Assembly (NCBI GenBank): GCA_937877165.1
Contig: CALEFO010000066.1
Coordinates: forward strand, 1-48,663
Reading direction: 5' to 3'
DNA from: an uncultured Lachnospiraceae bacterium
GTDB lineage: Bacteria; Bacillota; Clostridia; Lachnospirales; Lachnospiraceae
Length of the DNA: 48,663 nt
The notes under the pieces were generated by a model. The model did no database searches. It was not told where the DNA came from and saw only the letters and a program-made list of their open reading frames with translations. Below are positions 43,961 through 48,663 of the stretch, in pieces. The position numbers and the translations under genes were made by a program. Each line of letters begins with the position of its first letter. The first letter of the stretch is position 1.

Positions 43961-44030
43961 AAAAGTTCTCCTTCCTTAATAAATATGTCAATGGCGATAT
44001 TGTTATAAAAGTAACGTTTCAGCCGTTCAA

Positions 44031-44060
44031 ATTATACGGCGCTGCTGCTGGGTTAGACAA
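44031..44060 (-). promoter_or_regulatory. Promoter of the NifU-like/GGGtGRT operon
   Basis: On the minus strand TTGTCT (44055-44060) is followed after 18 bp by a perfect TATAAT (44031-44036). The start of the NifU-like gene is about 70 bp further. The stretch 44061-44219 holds no gene that I can see. Confidence 0.6.
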
Positions 44061-44219
44061 CACTAATAAGCGCTTCTGAAAAGCCTGCGGAATTCCAATG
44101 GTGAAACACCGTAGATTTCAGAAAAAATTTTGTCCGCAAATATCGGTGTGTTTTATACTCTTGCAGCACTTTTGATTGCCTGTGTGGTATACCATCTCGG
44201 GCTACTGATCTTTTAATCA

Positions 44220-44480
44220 TATGCTTTTGTAATCACCTGGCTGAAAGATGATTTGAAGCTGATTACATCGGCAGGAGAAAACGATGTGTGTCGGAAACAG
44301 AGGAGCTCTCAGGAATGGGGGGCAGCGTATGCGGCAGGAATTTCAATCGGATTTTATGACAGGGAAAAGCTTTTTGAGAAGCCCAAGGGAACAACCTATG
44401 ATGCACGGATGCGAAAAGCAGAACGTGACGCTCTTTATTTCGGGTGGAAGTCAGAAGACCTCAAAAAGCAGAAAGGATGA
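44220..44480 (+). pseudogene. C-terminal remnant of a glycerol kinase-like FGGY kinase
   Basis: The frame ending at 44478-44480 reads EWGAAYAAGISIGFYDREK and then RKAERDALYFGWK, which matches the end of glycerol kinase (GAAYLAG-AVGFW ... RE-LY-GWK). The preceding 28 residues match poorly, there is no ribosome site and a stop codon stands at 44214, so only the last 60-80 codons survive. The upstream 400 or more codons are gone. An alternative is a sugar kinase of the same FGGY family. Confidence 0.65.
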
Positions 44481-44613
44481 GCAGAAATATACAAATTATT
44501 TAAGAAATTAACATGAAAATTGTGCGTATTTTACCGGGACTACTTTCCTTTGCTTTGGCAGTTTGATACAATGAATTCAGTATTTCCAAACAAGCAGCGG
44601 GGAGGTAATGCAT

Positions 44614-45753
44614 ATGAGCAAGAACGAAATGCTGGCAATGATTCTGGCCGGCGGGCGCGGAAGCCGTCTGAAGGATTTGACGAACAAGGTTGCAAAGCCT
44701 GCAGTTTCCTTCGGCGGCAAGTACCGGATCGTGGATTTTCCGCTTTCCAACTGTGCCAACAGCGGGATTGATGTTGTCGGCGTTTTGACGCAGTACGAGT
44801 CGGTTTTACTGAATTCCTACGTGGCAGGCGGCAAGAACTGGGGCCTGGATACTCGTGACGGCGGCGTGTTCGTACTGCCCCCACGCGAGAAGGCGGATGC
44901 CAACCTGAATGTCTACCGCGGAACGGCGGATGCCATTTCACAGAACATCGATTTTATTGACCAGTATGATCCTGATTATCTTCTGATTCTCTCCGGCGAT
45001 CACATTTACAAGATGGATTACGACGAAATGCTGTCGTACCATAAGGCCAACAAGGCAGATGCTACGATCGCGGTCATCGGCGTGCCGATGAAGGAGGCCA
45101 GCCGCTTCGGCATCATGAATACCGATGGAAACGGGCATATCACGGAATTTGAAGAAAAGCCCGCGCACCCGAAGTCCAATCTGGCCTCGATGGGTATTTA
45201 TATTTTCAGCTGGAAGGTGATCCGCAAGCTCCTGACCGCGGACAAGGATGATCCGAATTCCAGTCATGATTTCGGCAAGGACATCATTCCTCGTCTCCTG
45301 AAGGATGGGAGGACACTGATGGCCTATGAGTTTAAAGGCTATTGGAAGGATGTTGGAACCATAGATTCTCTTTGGGAAGCCAACATGGACCTTCTGGATG
45401 ACAAGAGCAAGCTGAATCTGGATGATGATTCCTGGAAGATTTATACCGAGGATGCGCCGGAGCTTCCGCAGTACATCGGACCGGAGGCAAAGGTGGATGT
45501 CGCATACATCACACAGGGCTGCCATATCGAAGGAGAGCTGAAGCATTCTGTGATTTTTACGAATGTGGATGTGGAGAAGGGGGCGAGGGTTATTGACTCT
45601 GTCCTGATGCCAGGTGCTGTCGTGGATGAGGGAGCTGTCGTGACAAGAGCTCTGGTGGCCAACAATGTACATATTGGAAAGGGTGCAGTGGTTGGAAGTG
45701 CAGACAGTGAGAATATTCTCCTTGTTGCGAAGAATGTAAAGGGGGTTGAGTAA
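44614..45753 (+). CDS. glgC: Glucose-1-phosphate adenylyltransferase, catalytic subunit
   Basis: The 379-residue protein starts at ATG 44614, eight bases after GGAGG; the ATG at 44608 is only two bases from it. It has the nucleotide-binding MILAGGRGSRLKDLTNKVAKPAV, FPLSNCANSGI, LSGDHIYKMDYDEML and EFEEKPAHPKSNLASMG, and a C-terminal left-handed beta-helix. It makes ADP-glucose for glycogen. A TACAAT at 44567-44572 may be its -10. It overlaps no gene but is tied to glgD by one intervening base. Confidence 0.95.
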   Translation: MSKNEMLAMILAGGRGSRLKDLTNKVAKPAVSFGGKYRIVDFPLSNCANSGIDVVGVLTQYESVLLNSYVAGGKNWGLDTRDGGVFVLPPREKADANLNVYRGTADAISQNIDFIDQYDPDYLLILSGDHIYKMDYDEMLSYHKANKADATIAVIGVPMKEASRFGIMNTDGNGHITEFEEKPAHPKSNLASMGIYIFSWKVIRKLLTADKDDPNSSHDFGKDIIPRLLKDGRTLMAYEFKGYWKDVGTIDSLWEANMDLLDDKSKLNLDDDSWKIYTEDAPELPQYIGPEAKVDVAYITQGCHIEGELKHSVIFTNVDVEKGARVIDSVLMPGAVVDEGAVVTRALVANNVHIGKGAVVGSADSENILLVAKNVKGVE

Positions 45754-45754
45754 G

Positions 45755-46873
45755 ATGATCAATGCATTTGGAATCGTCACGGCCTCCAACGGCCGCTATC
45801 ATGTGCAGGGAATGGAGGATTACCGGCCGATCGGGGCCTTCTCCTTCCTCGGCAGATATCGCGTGGTGGATTTCCCGGTATCCAATCTGTCGAACAGCGG
45901 TATTGACCGCATTCAGGTTTATGTCAGCCAGAATCCCCGCTCCCTTGCGGAACATCTGAGCTACGGCCAGCATTACAACATCAATGCCAAGAGAGGTAAG
46001 CTCCAGCTTTTGTTCAATCAGGACAGCCGCGTCAATGATATTTACAACACGGATATTGCCGCGTTTATGGACAATCTCGAGGTAATCGAGAGGATGCAGC
46101 AGCCGTATGTGGTCATTACTCCTGGCAATATGATTTTCAAGCAGGATTTCCAGCAGCTTCTGCAGCAGCATGTGGAGAGCGGGGCGGATGTCACGCTTCT
46201 GTATCATAAGACGGACAAGGCGGATGACTGGTACCGCAACTGCGCGGTTCTGGATCTGAACCGTCAGAAGGGTGTGAAGTCGATTCATTTGAATGACGGA
46301 TCGGCGGCGAATCGGAATATTTTCATGGATACCTACGTGATGAGCAAGAAGATGCTCATTCATCTGATCCATGAGGCGAAGAAGCGCTCCTCCATTTTTA
46401 ATCTGTCGGATATTCTGAATCTGGAGAGTGACAGCCTGGACATTCGCGGTGCGCAGCACAAGGGCTCTTATATGGCTGCTATTTATGATCTTCTGAGCTA
46501 TTATCGCGCCAATCTGGAGCTTTTGAATTACGAAGCGGCACATCAGCTGTTTTCATCCGACTGGCCGATTTATACGCAGACGACAGACTCCAGTCCGGTA
46601 CATTATTATGAGGGCGCCAGCGTGGTCAATTCGATGGTCGCGAACGGCACATCGGTGTATGGTACCGTGGAGAATTCGGTTGTCGGCCGCGGTGTGGTGA
46701 TCAAAAAGGGCGCCGTGGTGAAGAACTGTCTGATTCTGGGACATTCGGTAATCGGCGAGGACGTGCACTTGGAGAATCAGATTGTGGATAAATGGGCGAA
46801 AATTCTCAATGTGAAGGAGCTGAAAGCAGATCCTAATTGCCCGGGTTATATTCGAAGAAGCGACGTTCTGTAA
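45755..46873 (+). CDS. glgD: Glycogen biosynthesis protein GlgD
   Basis: The 372-residue protein starts at ATG 45755, one base after the glgC stop. It has the same nucleotidyltransferase and beta-helix fold as GlgC (FSFLGRYRVVDFPVSNLSNSGI) but the N-terminus lacks the GGRGSRL-type nucleotide-binding loop (INAFGIVTASNGRYH instead). GlgD forms a complex with GlgC and raises its activity in Firmicutes. A terminator follows directly, so the operon has two genes and the other glycogen genes are elsewhere. Confidence 0.93.
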   Translation: MINAFGIVTASNGRYHVQGMEDYRPIGAFSFLGRYRVVDFPVSNLSNSGIDRIQVYVSQNPRSLAEHLSYGQHYNINAKRGKLQLLFNQDSRVNDIYNTDIAAFMDNLEVIERMQQPYVVITPGNMIFKQDFQQLLQQHVESGADVTLLYHKTDKADDWYRNCAVLDLNRQKGVKSIHLNDGSAANRNIFMDTYVMSKKMLIHLIHEAKKRSSIFNLSDILNLESDSLDIRGAQHKGSYMAAIYDLLSYYRANLELLNYEAAHQLFSSDWPIYTQTTDSSPVHYYEGASVVNSMVANGTSVYGTVENSVVGRGVVIKKGAVVKNCLILGHSVIGEDVHLENQIVDKWAKILNVKELKADPNCPGYIRRSDVL

Positions 46874-46879
46874 GCTCTC

Positions 46880-46920
46880 AAGGCCTCTTTCCCGTTTACG
46901 GGGAAGAGGCCTTTTTCTCT
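46880..46920 (+). terminator. Intrinsic terminator of glgCD
   Basis: AAGGCCTCTTTCCCG (46880-46894) pairs with CGGGGAAGAGGCCTT (46899-46913) around TTTA, followed by TTTCTCTTG. It lies seven bases past the glgD stop. Confidence 0.85.
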
Positions 46921-46955
46921 TGTTCCCAAATACAGCTCTCACAATACCGTGTCAG

Positions 46956-47012
46956 GAAAAACAAAGCCAGAAAAACAAATCTGAAATACCCGGAAAAACA
47001 AATCTGAAATAC
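46956..47012. repeat. Short direct repeats
   Basis: GAAAAACAAATCTGAAATAC occurs at 46970-46989 and 46993-47012, 23 bp apart, and its first ten bases (GAAAAACAAA) also at 46956-46965. The rest of the 348-bp gap between glgD and pflB holds only the pflB promoter. Confidence 0.8.
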
Positions 47013-47124
47013 AGATGACAGGAGCTTGAAAATCCGATACACTGAATTTACGTGTGCCGCCTGCTGCTGAAAATACCGGCAGATGGGGAAAAGGACACGC
47101 TCAGATGGAACTGTCGGATAAGGA

Positions 47125-47153
47125 TTGACTTTTTGCATGGACCGTTCTATATT
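47125..47153 (+). promoter_or_regulatory. Promoter of pflB
   Basis: TTGACT (47125-47130), 17 bp and TATATT (47148-47153) form a strong promoter. The start codon is 68 bp after the -10 element. Confidence 0.65.
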
Positions 47154-47221
47154 GAGAGATGGCTGGTTAGGAGCCACTAACTATACGCTGCCTAACATTC
47201 GTTCAAAAGGAGGAACGGAAC

Positions 47222-48663
47222 ATGTTACAGAATGAAGCCTGGAACGGCTTTGAGGGCAATATCTGGAAGCGCGAGTGCAATGTCCGCGACTTTATCCAGA
47301 AGAACTACACCCCTTATGACGGCGACGAAAGCTTTCTGGCAGAGCCCACGGAAGCCACCAACAAGCTTTGGGGAAGACTTCAGGAGCTCCAGAAGCAGGA
47401 ACGCGATAAGGGCGGCGTTCTGGATGAGGAGACCGAGGTTGTTTCCTCTCTGACCGCATATGGCCCAGGATATATTGATGAATCCATGAAGGATCTGGAG
47501 CAGGTCGTCGGTCTTCAGACCGATAAGCCGCTGAAGCGCGCATTCATGCCCTACGGCGGTATCAAGATGGCAGAGGAAGCCTGCGAGATGTACGGCTATC
47601 ATCCGAATCCGGAGCTGCACAAGATTTTTACGGAGTATCACAAGACGCATAACCAGGCGGTTTTTGATGCTTATACACCGGAGATGCGTGCTGCAAGACA
47701 CAGCCACATCGTGACCGGTCTTCCGGACACCTACGGAAGAGGAAGAATCGTCGGCGACTACCGGAGAGTCGCACTGTATGGCATTGATCAGCTGATCGCA
47801 TGGAAAGAGGAGGATCAGGCCAACTGCGGCGACGGCACCATGACCGATGATGTCATTCGTCAGCGCGAGGAGATTTCCGAGCAGATTCGTGCGCTGCAGG
47901 GCATGAAGGAGATGGCGAAGGCCTATGGCTATGATATTTCCGCTCCGGCACGCAATGCGAAGGAAGCGGTTCAGTGGCTGTACTTCGGCTATCTTGCAGC
48001 AATCAAGACGCAGAATGGTGCGGCGATGAGCGTAGGAAGAATCTCCACCTTCCTGGATATTTACATCAGCCGTGATCTTGCTGCCGGCACTCTGACAGAG
48101 GAGCAGGCTCAGGAGCTGATCGATCATATCACCATGAAGTTCCGCATGGTCAAGTTCGCGCGCATCAAGTCCTACAACGAGCTGTTCTCCGGTGATCCGG
48201 TCTGGGCAACGCTTGAGGTTGCAGGTATCGGTATGGATGGCCGTTCCATGGTGACGAAGAATGACTATCGCTTCCTTCATACACTGGAGAATATGGGACC
48301 GTCTCCGGAGCCGAACCTGACGGTTCTGTACAGCAGCAAGCTTCCGGACAACTTCAAGAAGTATGCGGCGAAGATCTCGGTGACGACCTCTTCCATTCAG
48401 TATGAGAACGACGATGTCATGAAGCCGGTATGGGGAGATGACTACTCCATCTGCTGCTGCGTATCGGCAACACAGACCGGCAAGGAGATGCAGTTCTTCG
48501 GTGCAAGAGCAAACCTTGCAAAGTGCCTTCTGTACGCCATCAACGGCGGCGTGGATGAGAAGAACGGCAGACAGGTCGGACCGGCATATGCTCCGATTAC
48601 CTCCGAATATCTGGATTATGATGAGGTCATGAAGAAGTTTGACCTTATGATGGACTGGCTGGC
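47222..48663 (+). CDS. pflB: Pyruvate formate-lyase (partial, runs off the right edge)
   Basis: The gene starts at ATG 47222 after AAAAGGAGGAACGG and is open for 480 codons to the end of the window. It has WNGFEGNIWKRECNVRDFI at the start, MPYGGIKMAEEA, VTGLPDTYGRGRIVGDYRR, and the catalytic Cys pair in DDYSICCCVSATQTGK (Cys411-413; the pair matching 418-419 of the E. coli enzyme is most likely 412-413). The C-terminal Gly radical site is outside the window. It turns pyruvate and CoA into acetyl-CoA and formate under anaerobic conditions. The three consecutive Cys, where relatives have Ala-Cys-Cys, are a small oddity. Confidence 0.95.
   Translation, partial: MLQNEAWNGFEGNIWKRECNVRDFIQKNYTPYDGDESFLAEPTEATNKLWGRLQELQKQERDKGGVLDEETEVVSSLTAYGPGYIDESMKDLEQVVGLQTDKPLKRAFMPYGGIKMAEEACEMYGYHPNPELHKIFTEYHKTHNQAVFDAYTPEMRAARHSHIVTGLPDTYGRGRIVGDYRRVALYGIDQLIAWKEEDQANCGDGTMTDDVIRQREEISEQIRALQGMKEMAKAYGYDISAPARNAKEAVQWLYFGYLAAIKTQNGAAMSVGRISTFLDIYISRDLAAGTLTEEQAQELIDHITMKFRMVKFARIKSYNELFSGDPVWATLEVAGIGMDGRSMVTKNDYRFLHTLENMGPSPEPNLTVLYSSKLPDNFKKYAAKISVTTSSIQYENDDVMKPVWGDDYSICCCVSATQTGKEMQFFGARANLAKCLLYAINGGVDEKNGRQVGPAYAPITSEYLDYDEVMKKFDLMMDWL

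Overview
This window looks like a chromosomal segment of a gut-type Clostridia, most likely a member of the Lachnospiraceae. The assignment rests on gene content: shared-ATPase-type sugar ABC transporters with a YesM/YesN two-component pair, a tryptophan T-box in front of a complete trp operon, the GGGtGRT/NifU-like pair, a glgC-glgD pair and pflB. Strong AGGAGG ribosome binding sites and roughly 50% GC agree with this. No phylogenetic search was possible, so the family is an inference.

Left part (1-16 kb), carbohydrate use. It opens with the 3' end of an altronate/galactarate dehydratase gene, followed by an AAA+ ATPase of the DUF4143 type on the minus strand with a helically phased 32-bp repeat array upstream. 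Next come an APH-type small-molecule kinase and a class III PLP enzyme, which may be a kinase/phospho-lyase pair, then a GtrA membrane protein and a polysaccharide deacetylase. A sugar-binding lipoprotein, a sialate O-acetylesterase-like SGNH hydrolase (minus strand), a YesM/YesN system, two MalF/MalG-type permeases and a GH115 alpha-glucuronidase with a one-base frameshift complete what looks like a locus for decorated hemicellulose.

Middle (16-28.8 kb), accessory/defence island. A second DUF4143 ATPase and a GNAT enzyme precede a type I restriction-modification operon. Between hsdS and hsdR sits a three-gene cassette: a DUF3990 ADP-ribosyltransferase-like protein, a 138-aa protein and a NADAR (YbiA-like) protein. 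I read the cassette as a possible ADP-ribosylation toxin/reversal module. A third orphan ATPase (archaeal ATPase/DUF234 type) follows, bracketed by 44-bp direct repeats. The right border of the island abuts the last 30-odd codons of a wrecked sugar permease gene, directly followed by an intact GH51 arabinofuranosidase, so the island appears to interrupt the carbohydrate locus.

Right part (30-48.7 kb), housekeeping. A T-box leader with a UGG (Trp) specifier precedes trpEGDCFBA. A zinc-uptake-type operon follows: a Cys/His-rich membrane protein, binding lipoprotein, ATPase, permease and an extra lipoprotein. Then come a gene-less array of ~32-bp repeats, a perfect palindrome, the convergent GGGtGRT/NifU-like pair, a glycerol kinase remnant, glgC-glgD, and pflB running off the right edge. 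No rRNA, tRNA, CRISPR array or transposase was recognised.
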